A stretch of DNA of 64,000 bases, from NCBI RefSeq assembly GCF_014202475.1, contig NZ_JACHGV010000008.1:1-64000 (forward strand), in the 5' to 3' direction. The notes beneath the pieces were generated by a model that worked only from the letters and a program-made list of their open reading frames with translations, made no database searches and had not been told where the DNA came from. A program made the position numbers and the translations under genes. This document shows positions 17,878 through 24,861 of this stretch, one piece after another (position 1 is the first letter of the stretch; each line of letters starts with the position of its first letter). This DNA comes from Streptomyces paradoxus (lineage in GTDB: Bacteria > Actinomycetota > Actinomycetes > Streptomycetales > Streptomycetaceae).

Positions 17878-19224
17878 TCATCCCCACGTGGCCGAGTAGT
17901 ACTGCCGGTACGCCCTGCGGTCCTGCTCCGCGCGGATCCACCGGGTCGCCACCAGCGCCACGAGGCTGCCCGCGATGACGAGCATGCCCGGGCCGACATT
18001 GCGCGGGTCGGTGAGGCGGGTCAGCAGCGTCGACACGTCCGTGCCCGTGATCGGCGCCGACGAACCGGGCGAGGCCGCACCCGGCGAGGCCGACGGCGCG
18101 GGTGCGGCGCCCGTGCCACCGGACGACTTGGCCACGATCAGCTTGACGCCCAGCTCGCTCAGCGCCTTCGTCACCGGCTGGAAGAACGTCGTACCGCCCG
18201 CCTTGCAGTCCCCGCTGCCGCCCGACGTCAGGCCGATCGCGATGCCGTCGGCGAACATCGGGCCTCCGCTGTCACCGGGTTCGGCGCACACGTTCGTCTC
18301 GATGAGACCGGTGACCGTGCCCTCGGGGTAGTTGACCGTGGCGTTGAGCGCCGTCACCTCTCCCTCGCGCAGTCCGCTGGTGCTGCCGCTGCGGAAAATC
18401 TTCTGCCCGACCTCCGCGTCGGCGACGCCCGTGATCCGCACGCCCTTGCCGTCACCGACCGCCACCACGTCCGCGCCCTTGCCCGCACGGCCGCCGTCGT
18501 ACTTCACCAGGGAGTAGTCGTCGCCCGGGAAGCTCCCCCGGAGCGACGTGCCGACCTGCTGCCGGCCCCGGTCGTCGGCGAACCAGACGGAACCGTCGGG
18601 CCCGCAGTGCCCCGCCGTGAGGATGAAGTCGCTCTTGCCGTCGGTCACGTTGAACCCTGCCGAACAGCGTCCGGCGGTCGACAGGATGGGCTGCGCGCCG
18701 TTGATGCGTGTCGTGAACGTGCCCTCGGTGCGCTCCATCCGCACGAAGGAGCCGATGCCCTCGGCGACGTCGGTCATCCGGGACCAGTCGGAGGCGGAGA
18801 CGGTGCTGTCACCGCGCACCACCACCTGGTTGCTCTTGTAGTCCAGAGCCCACGAGGTTCCGGCAACCCTGGGGGCCGAACGCAGCGTCGCCGCGGCGGA
18901 CTTGAGGTCGCTCATACTGTGACTGACCATCTTGGCCCGCGCCCCGGCGCGCTTCACCTCGGCCGCCGCCTTCTCGTCGGTCACCGCGACGACCGGCCGC
19001 CCGGACGAGTCGATCCAGCTGCCCGCCGTGCGCGTGTTCCCGAGCCGGGACACGAGGTCGGTGCCCTCGCCCGTCGCCGGCGGCGCGGTGAACGGGACGC
19101 CGATGACCGGGGCCGACGGCTCGCTCGCCACGGCGGTGGTGACCATCGCTCCTCCGAGGAGGAGTCCGCCGACGGCCGCCAGCCGTGTCACTCGCCGGAC
19201 GACCCGTCGTCGTGCGTGCCTCAT
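17878..19224 (-). CDS. Membrane-anchored S1 family serine protease with inhibitory propeptide
   Basis: This 448-residue protein has a signal peptide (about residues 1-34), a propeptide-like region (about 40-180), and a chymotrypsin-fold domain with triad His206 (LTAGHC), Asp236 (GDDYSLV) and Ser319 (CAEPGDSGGP). Likely disulfides are C187-C207 and C313-C340. A Ser/Pro/Ala linker then leads to one membrane helix near 405-425 (GMLVIAGSLVALVATRW) and a basic tail. It is of the alpha-lytic/streptogrisin type, but unlike secreted streptogrisins it is tethered to the membrane with the protease outside. Substrate unknown. It stands alone. Confidence 0.9.
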   Translation of the reverse strand: MRHARRRVVRRVTRLAAVGGLLLGGAMVTTAVASEPSAPVIGVPFTAPPATGEGTDLVSRLGNTRTAGSWIDSSGRPVVAVTDEKAAAEVKRAGARAKMVSHSMSDLKSAAATLRSAPRVAGTSWALDYKSNQVVVRGDSTVSASDWSRMTDVAEGIGSFVRMERTEGTFTTRINGAQPILSTAGRCSAGFNVTDGKSDFILTAGHCGPDGSVWFADDRGRQQVGTSLRGSFPGDDYSLVKYDGGRAGKGADVVAVGDGKGVRITGVADAEVGQKIFRSGSTSGLREGEVTALNATVNYPEGTVTGLIETNVCAEPGDSGGPMFADGIAIGLTSGGSGDCKAGGTTFFQPVTKALSELGVKLIVAKSSGGTGAAPAPSASPGAASPGSSAPITGTDVSTLLTRLTDPRNVGPGMLVIAGSLVALVATRWIRAEQDRRAYRQYYSATWG

Positions 19225-19347
19225 GCATGGCTCCCGAACCAGAACATCACGGTGCGAACACCGCAGGGCCCTCCTTGAGTTGAGTGCCCTTCATCCCATA
19301 CGGGGCGGAGCCGTGCCGTGTTCAGCGCACCGGTGATCTCTTCGGCC

Positions 19348-20298
19348 TCACCCGGCGACCGGGGCCGCGAGCAGGGCCCCGCTGCGCGCGTCGCCCCACA
19401 CCGAGTCCGGATCGACGTAGGGCCGCAGCAGGGCGGTGAGCGCCGGGTCCCCGCGGCCGTTCAGCTCGTCGGAGGCGATCTTGCGGGCGATCCCGGCCAG
19501 GAAGTCCGCCACCTGCACCCGCGCGTCGTCCCGCGCGACGACGAGCCGCAGCCCGGCCAGGCCGATCCCGGCCCGCCGGGCCGTGCCCTCGATCCAGGCG
19601 ATGCGCTCCGGCGTCAGCATGTTCTGCCGGTCGTGCACGAGGTGGACCGGCCGCCCGCTCCCGCTCCAGAGCGCGGCCGTCCGCACGATCGCCGGGAGCA
19701 GCGGGTTGAGCAGCGGGATCAGGGGCGGCCCGGTCAGGAACCCGTCCCGGTACGCCACCGCGCGGGGCCGGGTCGCGGCGAGCCGCTCCAGGATCCGTGC
19801 CGCGTCCGTCCGCGGACGCGCCCGGAGCAGGGTGCCGACGGTGGCGTAGAAGGCGTCCACCGGGTCCCCGTCGTGGCGGACCCGCAGCAGCTGGTTGGCC
19901 GCCTCCAGGAAGGCCCGCCAGCCGTCCTCCCCGAAGACCTCGCGTCCCGCGCGGAACAGGACGGCCGCCCCGGCCGCGTCGTCCAGCAGCAGACCGAGGG
20001 TCCGGTCCACCACGAAGTACGTCTTCTCCATGAGGTGCACCCGAGCCTGCCCGTGGATCGGGCCCTGCGGCGCGAGCAGCCACTCCAGCACCGCGCGGTG
20101 CTTCTCCCGCAGCAGGTGGTTCGCCTTGTACTCCTCGGCCGGTGACCGGATCCGGTTCCGGATCTCCCCGACCGTCGCCGCGGCCGACGCCACGGACAGC
20201 GAGACGCCGGCGTGCGCGAACACGTCCGTGTTCCCGCCGGTGAGGTTCTCACCGTCCGACCCCGACTCGTCGCAGGCGATCTCCAGCAACGCGCCCAC
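19348..20298 (-). CDS. DESG-motif protein, DUF3800-like
   Basis: This protein of about 316 residues begins with LEIACDESGSDGENLTGG, the N-terminal DESG pattern seen in DUF3800-type RNase H-fold proteins. It continues with conserved-looking blocks EEYKANHLLREKHRAVLEWL and VHLVHDRQN and ends DFLAGIARKIASDEL. The acidic residues spread across the protein would suit a metal-dependent nuclease-like site, but this is inference, and relatives have been named otherwise in databases. GTG at 20298 is chosen because it falls just before the conserved block; GTG at 20337 is possible. It diverges from a MalY-type gene. Confidence 0.65.
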   Translation of the reverse strand: MGALLEIACDESGSDGENLTGGNTDVFAHAGVSLSVASAAATVGEIRNRIRSPAEEYKANHLLREKHRAVLEWLLAPQGPIHGQARVHLMEKTYFVVDRTLGLLLDDAAGAAVLFRAGREVFGEDGWRAFLEAANQLLRVRHDGDPVDAFYATVGTLLRARPRTDAARILERLAATRPRAVAYRDGFLTGPPLIPLLNPLLPAIVRTAALWSGSGRPVHLVHDRQNMLTPERIAWIEGTARRAGIGLAGLRLVVARDDARVQVADFLAGIARKIASDELNGRGDPALTALLRPYVDPDSVWGDARSGALLAAPVAG

Positions 20299-20361
20299 CG
20301 CCCCGCCCCGGTGCCCGTCCGCACAATTCCCGCTCACCGCACAGCCCCCTATCGTGTGCCC

Positions 20362-21540
20362 ATGACCAGGATCCCGCACGAGACGTCCGGTGAACCGAAT
20401 CCCCTGCAAGTCCTCCCTCTCGACCGCCTCCGGCAGCGCACCAGCGTGAAGTGGCGCACCTACCCGGAAGACGTGCTGCCGCTGTGGGTGGCCGAGATGG
20501 ACGTGCCGCTCGCCGAACCCGTCGTGCGCGCCGTCACCGACGCGCTCCACCTCGGCGACACCGGCTACGCGGCCGGTACCGCCTACGCGGAGGCCCTGGC
20601 CGCCTTCGCCGGGAAGCGGTGGGGCTGGGAGGGGCTCGCCGTGGAGCGCAGCGCGATCGTCCCCGACGTCATGCTGGGCGTCGTCGAGATGCTCAAACTG
20701 GTCACCGGCCCCGGTGACACGGTGGTCGTGAACCCGCCCGTGTACCCGCCGTTCTACCTGTTCGCGGAGCACATGGACCGGCGGGTGGCCGTAGCCCCGC
20801 TCGGGGCGGACGGGCGCATCGACCCGGAAGTCCTGGAGTCGTCCTTCCGGCAGGCCGTGGCGGACGGGCGGCGAGCCGCCTATCTGCTGTGCAACCCCCA
20901 CAACCCGACCGGCACCGTGCACACGGAGGAGGAACTGTCCGCCGTCGCCGGCCTCGCCGAGCGGTACGGTGTGCGCGTCGTCGCCGACGAGATCCACGCC
21001 CCGCTCGTGCTGGGCGGCCCCGGCTTCGTGCCGTATCTGAGCGTGCCGGGCGCCGAGCGTGGCCTGTCCCTGATGTCGGCCTCGAAGGGCTGGAACCTGT
21101 CCGGGCTCAAGGCCGCCGTCGCGGTGGCCGGGCCCGGGGCGGCCGCCGACCTGGACCGCATGCCCGAGGAGGTGGGGCACGGCCCGAGCCACGTCGCCGT
21201 CATCGCCCACACCGCCGCCCTGCGCGACGGCGTCACCTGGCTGGACGCCCTGCTGGCCGGCCTCGACGGCAACCGGCGGCTGCTCGCCGGCCTGCTCGCC
21301 GAGCACCTGCCCGCGATCCGCTACCGGCCGGGCGACGCCACCTACCTGGCCTGGCTCGACTGCCGCGCCCTCGGGCTCGGCGACGACCCGGCCGACGTCT
21401 TCCTGCACCGCGGCCGCGTCGCCCTCAGCTCAGGCCTGCCCTTCGGCACCGGTGGCACCGGTCATGCCCGCCTCAACCTGGCGACCTCGCAGGAGGTGCT
21501 CGTGGAGGCCGTGCGGAGAATGGCGGCGGCGCTGCGGTGA
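20362..21540 (+). CDS. MalY/PatB-type PLP-dependent aminotransferase or C-S lyase
   Basis: This 392-residue fold-type I PLP enzyme has CNPHNPTG near residue 176, the DEIHAPL aspartate near 211 and the Schiff-base lysine in SASKGWNLSG near 237. The opening RQRTSVKWRTYPEDVLPLWV and the aspartate-based WVAEMDVPLAEP are diagnostic of the MalY/PatB branch, whose members cleave cystathionine or cysteine conjugates. A role in mycothiol- or cysteine-adduct turnover is possible but not shown. It stands alone; the PPOX gene follows 30 bases later on the same strand. Confidence 0.88.
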   Translation: MTRIPHETSGEPNPLQVLPLDRLRQRTSVKWRTYPEDVLPLWVAEMDVPLAEPVVRAVTDALHLGDTGYAAGTAYAEALAAFAGKRWGWEGLAVERSAIVPDVMLGVVEMLKLVTGPGDTVVVNPPVYPPFYLFAEHMDRRVAVAPLGADGRIDPEVLESSFRQAVADGRRAAYLLCNPHNPTGTVHTEEELSAVAGLAERYGVRVVADEIHAPLVLGGPGFVPYLSVPGAERGLSLMSASKGWNLSGLKAAVAVAGPGAAADLDRMPEEVGHGPSHVAVIAHTAALRDGVTWLDALLAGLDGNRRLLAGLLAEHLPAIRYRPGDATYLAWLDCRALGLGDDPADVFLHRGRVALSSGLPFGTGGTGHARLNLATSQEVLVEAVRRMAAALR

Positions 21541-21570
21541 ACCCGGGGACGCGCTCGTAGACTTCCCGGC

Positions 21571-21951
21571 ATGGACGACAGGACACCGGCTGAACTGGGC
21601 GCGGGCAAGTACCTGCTGATCACCAGCTACCGCCGGAACGGCACGCCGGTGGCCACTCCGGTCTGGGTGGTGCCCGACGGGGAGGCGCTCGGCGTCTGGA
21701 CGCCGGCCGACTCCTGGAAGGTGAAGCGCATCCGCAACCGCGCGGACGTGCTGGTCGGCCCCTGCGACCTGCGCGGCAACCCCACCGGCGATCAGGTGCC
21801 CGCGACGGCGGAGATCTGCGACGCGGCCACCACCGCCCGCTACCGGCGGCTGATCGCCCGCAAGTACGGCCTGACGGGCCGGCTGACCCTGCTCGGCAGC
21901 CGGCTGCGCCGGGGCGTGGACGGCACGGTGGGCATCCGCATCACCCTCTGA
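21571..21951 (+). CDS. PPOX-class F420-dependent oxidoreductase
   Basis: This 126-residue split-barrel flavin-type protein has the family core KYLLITSYRRNGTPVATPVW at the N-terminus, followed by the ADSWKVKRIRNRADVLVGPC phosphate-binding strand region. Members of this length bind coenzyme F420 and reduce small molecules. It probably shares a transcript with the preceding MalY-type gene. Substrate unknown. Confidence 0.85.
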   Translation: MDDRTPAELGAGKYLLITSYRRNGTPVATPVWVVPDGEALGVWTPADSWKVKRIRNRADVLVGPCDLRGNPTGDQVPATAEICDAATTARYRRLIARKYGLTGRLTLLGSRLRRGVDGTVGIRITL

Positions 21952-21973
21952 CCCGTACCGAAGTGATGGGGCG

Positions 21974-22393
21974 TCAGCTCCAGGCCCGGTACGGCTCGTC
22001 CAGCAGCTGGAAGACCGGCTCGCCGCGTACCGGGTCCTTGGCCGTGGACAGCCGCACCCGGTCCCCGCTGTGGATGCCGATCGGCGGGCCCATCACCCGG
22101 CCACGCACGACGAACCCCTCGGACATCTCTATCTGTGACACGTTGCGCGCCGCGGGCGTGTTGCGGTGCACCACCGTGGAGTGGCGGACGGTGCCCGTGC
22201 CCTCGGCGCGCTCCGTGCGCAGCTCGCTGCCCCGGCAGACCGGACACAGCAGCCGGTGGTACATGGCGGTGCCGCACCAGGTGCAGCGCTGGAAGAGGAT
22301 GGCCTCCGCGTTCTGGCCCCTCGGGTCGAGCAGACCCGTCGCGGAGCCGGCTGCCTGCTGAGCGACGCTTCCTGAGTGGTACACGCTGGTCAA
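21974..22393 (-). CDS. Zn-ribbon/OB-fold (DUF35-type) protein
   Basis: This 139-residue protein has a rubredoxin-like zinc ribbon with two CxxC knuckles (RCTWCG near residue 36, CPVC near 50). An OB-fold follows (GTGTVRHSTVVHRNT, then FVVRGRVMGPPIGIHSGDRV). Such proteins act as acyl-CoA-associated partners of thiolases or ketosteroid enzymes, often beside lipid or steroid genes; here no thiolase is adjacent. Upstream lie a 20-bp perfect palindrome (36 bases before the ATG) and a TetR-type operator shared with the next gene's promoter, so it is probably the main target of that regulator. Confidence 0.85.
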   Translation of the reverse strand: MTSVYHSGSVAQQAAGSATGLLDPRGQNAEAILFQRCTWCGTAMYHRLLCPVCRGSELRTERAEGTGTVRHSTVVHRNTPAARNVSQIEMSEGFVVRGRVMGPPIGIHSGDRVRLSTAKDPVRGEPVFQLLDEPYRAWS

Positions 22394-22430
22394 CTCCCTG
22401 CACTCGGCCGGAATCCGCGCACGCGATCAC

Positions 22431-22450
22431 CCGCGCACACGTGTGCGCGG
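22431..22450. promoter_or_regulatory. Perfect 20-bp palindrome upstream of the Zn-ribbon gene
   Basis: CCGCGCACAC at 22431-22440 is followed directly by its reverse complement GTGTGCGCGG. With no spacer it is better seen as a protein-binding site than an RNA hairpin. The core GCGCACACGTGT recurs twice at about 53975-54006. Confidence 0.6.
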
Positions 22451-22483
22451 TTCGCCGTGCCACCGTGCACGCAGCACAGAGTA

Positions 22484-22498
22484 TGGCACTCAGTGCCA
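22484..22498. promoter_or_regulatory. TetR operator candidate TGGCACTCAGTGCCA
   Basis: A 15-base palindrome around a central C, 86 bases upstream of the Zn-ribbon start. Near-copies lie upstream of the TetR gene itself at 23279-23292 and, inverted, at 23304-23315. The shared motif at both promoters points to this regulator. Confidence 0.7.
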
Positions 22499-22535
22499 CT
22501 CGTAAAGGCACTCCGTACCCTCAATGTGAGGGCAC

Positions 22536-23246
22536 TCAGCCCCGCCCCAGGGTCGCCTCGATCTCCTGCACCACCCGCCACAGGGGCGCGCCGCGCCGCG
22601 CCACGACCACCACCACGTCCTCCGGCTGCTCCGCCACCGGCGGCACCGGCACGCCCCCGAACGCCGACTGCACGTAGGCCAGCGCGTGGTCGACCGCGGT
22701 GCTCGCCTCGCCCCGCCCGTCCGAACGCAGCCAGCACCGCAGCGCGTTGTTGTGCGCCGCCACCACGGCCGCCGCGATCACGTCGGCCTGCAGGGTGCCG
22801 TCCCGGCGGGCGGCGAAGCGCCGGCGCAGGTACTCGGCGAGGGCCCGCTCGTAGCGCCACACGACCGACAGCTCGTAGGCGCGCAGCCCCGGTACCTGCT
22901 TGGTCAGGCGGTAGCGCTGCACCGAGAACGTCGGGTTCTCGGCGTACATGCGCAGCACGAGCCGGGCCGCGTCGCAGACCCGCCCCACGGGTTCGTCGTC
23001 GTCGGAGCCGTCCGCCAGGAAGGCCGTCATGTCGGCCAGGCAGCGTTCGTGGTCCGGGAAGACCACGTCCTCCTTGGAGGGGAAGTAGCGGAAGAACGAG
23101 CGCCGTCCGACTCCGGCGAGGGCAACGATGTCGTCGACGGTGGTCTGCTCGTACCCCCGCTCAAGGAACAGGTGGAAGGCCGCCGCCACCAGGGCGTCCC
23201 GCATGGGTGGCTTTCCGGTGCCGGCCTCGTCCTTCTCGGAGCTCAT
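22536..23246 (-). CDS. TetR family transcriptional regulator
   Basis: This 236-residue protein has an N-terminal helix-turn-helix at about residues 17-60 (TVDDIVALAGVGRRSFFRYF), followed by a helical ligand domain. Its own promoter region and that of the Zn-ribbon gene downstream carry copies of the palindrome GGCACT-C-AGTGCC, so it most likely represses itself and the Zn-ribbon gene. The 143-base gap between them contains the second operator. The ligand is not evident; acyl-CoA is a guess from the target family. Confidence 0.88.
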   Translation of the reverse strand: MSSEKDEAGTGKPPMRDALVAAAFHLFLERGYEQTTVDDIVALAGVGRRSFFRYFPSKEDVVFPDHERCLADMTAFLADGSDDDEPVGRVCDAARLVLRMYAENPTFSVQRYRLTKQVPGLRAYELSVVWRYERALAEYLRRRFAARRDGTLQADVIAAAVVAAHNNALRCWLRSDGRGEASTAVDHALAYVQSAFGGVPVPPVAEQPEDVVVVVARRGAPLWRVVQEIEATLGRG

Positions 23247-23278
23247 GGGCGCGAACGTAGCACCCGGCAGATCACTCA

Positions 23279-23315
23279 TGGCACTCAGTGCACAACTGGC
23301 GAGGTACTGAGTGCT
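23279..23315. promoter_or_regulatory. Tandem TetR operator candidates upstream of the regulator gene
   Basis: TGGCACTCAGTGCA at 23279-23292 matches the site at 22484 in its first 13 bases. GTACTGAGTGCT at 23304-23315 is a weaker copy in inverse orientation. They sit 33-70 bases upstream of the TetR start, as expected for autoregulation. Confidence 0.65.
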
Positions 23316-23425
23316 GTGCCCGCCGGGCCCGGCCGGTCGCTGAACCCCCGACGCGCAGGCCGCGTATCTAGCGGCAGGACGATCCCCGAAGACGGGCGCC
23401 CCCGGCCCGGACGAAGGAGTACAGC

Positions 23426-24121
23426 GTGTCGACACCGTCCGAGCCCCGGCCGCCGCACGACGGCCCGGCCCTCGAACCCATCCGCGTCCTGCGGCCCCGC
23501 CGCACCGACGCCCTCGCGGAACTGATGCGGGAGTTCCAGCAGGACGCCGGCCGGGAGCCCGCCGGCTACGAGTCCGTCGCGCTGCCGGGGCAGCCGCCGG
23601 CCGGCTCCGAGGCCCGGACGCAGGAACTCCCGCCCGTCGCCCGCGACAGCCGCCGGCGCACGGACGTCGTGCCCCCGGGAGCCGGGCTGCGCCGCGCCGC
23701 CGTCGCGGTGGCCGTTCTCGCGGCCGCCGTGATCGGCTTCGGCGGCGCGCTCCTGCTCCGCGGTGAGCGCCCGGACGACACCGCGGCTCCCGCACCCGGT
23801 CCGCCCCGGTCCGCCGCCTCCACCCCCGACCCCGCACCCGCCCCGCCCACCCCGCCCGCCACGGCACCCGTGGACCCCGACGGCGCCGGCACGCTGCGCG
23901 AGGGAGCCACCGGGCCCGAGGTGACCGAACTCCAGCAGCGCCTCCTGCGCATCCCGGACGTCTACCGGGACGGCTCCACCTCTGGCCGCTACGACCCCAC
24001 CCTCACCGCGGCGGTGGCCCGCTTCCAGCTCTGGTACGGCATCCGCGGCGACGAGACCGGGGTGTACGGCAACGACACCCGCGCCGCACTGGAGTCCCGC
24101 ACACCGGCGGGGGCGAGCTGA
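23426..24121 (+). CDS. Single-pass membrane protein with peptidoglycan-binding domain
   Basis: This 231-residue protein has a cytoplasmic Arg/Pro-rich N-terminus of about 90 residues, one membrane helix at about 93-112 (AAVAVAVLAAAVIGFGGALLL), a Pro/Ala linker (about 118-152) and a C-terminal PG-binding-1 domain (TLREGATGPEVTELQQRLLR, then AVARFQLWYGIRGD). It would span the membrane and touch the cell wall. GTG start with a GAAGGAG site. The cytoplasmic part resembles no enzyme, so an envelope-sensing or scaffold role is possible (inference). The flavin reductase-like gene follows after 9 bases, suggesting co-transcription. Confidence 0.82.
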   Translation: MSTPSEPRPPHDGPALEPIRVLRPRRTDALAELMREFQQDAGREPAGYESVALPGQPPAGSEARTQELPPVARDSRRRTDVVPPGAGLRRAAVAVAVLAAAVIGFGGALLLRGERPDDTAAPAPGPPRSAASTPDPAPAPPTPPATAPVDPDGAGTLREGATGPEVTELQQRLLRIPDVYRDGSTSGRYDPTLTAAVARFQLWYGIRGDETGVYGNDTRAALESRTPAGAS

Positions 24122-24130
24122 TGTGTGACC

Positions 24131-24619
24131 ATGGCCGGCATGGACGAGTTCGTCGACCGGCTGAACCCCGAGATGTACGTGGTCACAGCCGCCGCCCGCG
24201 GTGAACGGGCGGGATGCCTGGTCGGGTTCGCCTCGCAGTGCTCGCTGCGGCCCGTGCGGTTCGTGGTGTGGCTGTCCGAGCTCAACCACACCTTCCGGGT
24301 GGCCCGGAACGCGGACGTCCTCGCCGTGCACCTGCTCGGCCGCGAACAGTACGGTCTCGCCGAGCTGTTCGGCGGACACACCGGTGACCGGGCGGACAAG
24401 TTCCAGGACGTCCGGCTGCGGGAGGCGTACGGCGGCGCCCTCGTCCTGGAGGACACGCCGGCCTGGTTCGTCGGCCGGATCCTGACCCGTGCGGGCGGCG
24501 GTGACCACATCGGCTTCGTCCTCGACCCGGTCGAGTGGGGCGGACAGGCGGCGCACGACGGGCCGCTGCTGCGTCTTTCCGACGCCGTCACCATCGACCC
24601 GGGCCACCCGGTCGACTGA
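24131..24619 (+). CDS. Flavin reductase-like domain protein
   Basis: This protein of about 162 residues has the FMN-binding split-barrel pattern of the flavin reductase-like family: EMYVVTAAARGERAGCLVGF near residue 13, VRFVVWLSELNHTF near 43 and VLAVHLLG near 65. Members reduce FMN or use bound flavin as partners of monooxygenases. Starts at 24125 (GTG), 24131 and 24140 (ATG) are all in frame with no clear ribosome-binding site; the second is chosen. Translation is probably coupled to the upstream gene. Confidence 0.75.
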   Translation: MAGMDEFVDRLNPEMYVVTAAARGERAGCLVGFASQCSLRPVRFVVWLSELNHTFRVARNADVLAVHLLGREQYGLAELFGGHTGDRADKFQDVRLREAYGGALVLEDTPAWFVGRILTRAGGGDHIGFVLDPVEWGGQAAHDGPLLRLSDAVTIDPGHPVD

Positions 24620-24746
24620 CGTCCTCCTCCATCGAACACCGGGCAAGGGCTGGGGAAAGCGGCGCGACAGCGGGGCCACCCGGCGTCATCCTGGGCCGGG
24701 GCGACGCACGAGGCGCCCGAACCACCGCGAACCGAAGGCCACGCCC

Positions 24747-24848
24747 ATGAACGGCTCCCGCATCCCCGGCCTGGTGCTGCCCACGCTCTTCCTGCTGGCC
24801 CTGCTCGTGGGCCTGTGGTGGTACTGGCGTCACCGCGGTGACTCCTGA
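24747..24848 (+). CDS. Tiny single-helix membrane protein (33 aa)
   Basis: ATG preceded by GAAGG encodes MNGSRIPGLV followed by a hydrophobic helix (LPTLFLLALLVGLWWYW) and a charged end (RHRGDS). The composition is that of a membrane microprotein rather than random GC-rich frame. It ends 13 bases before the convergent phosphatase stop. Function unknown; moderate confidence because of its size. Confidence 0.5.
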   Translation: MNGSRIPGLVLPTLFLLALLVGLWWYWRHRGDS

Positions 24849-24861
24849 GGTGCGGTGACGC

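Noticed and set aside
19348..21408. A 686-codon leftward frame extending over the MalY gene
   Set aside because: The extension is antisense to a clear PLP-enzyme gene. The DESG protein starts at 20298 or 20337.
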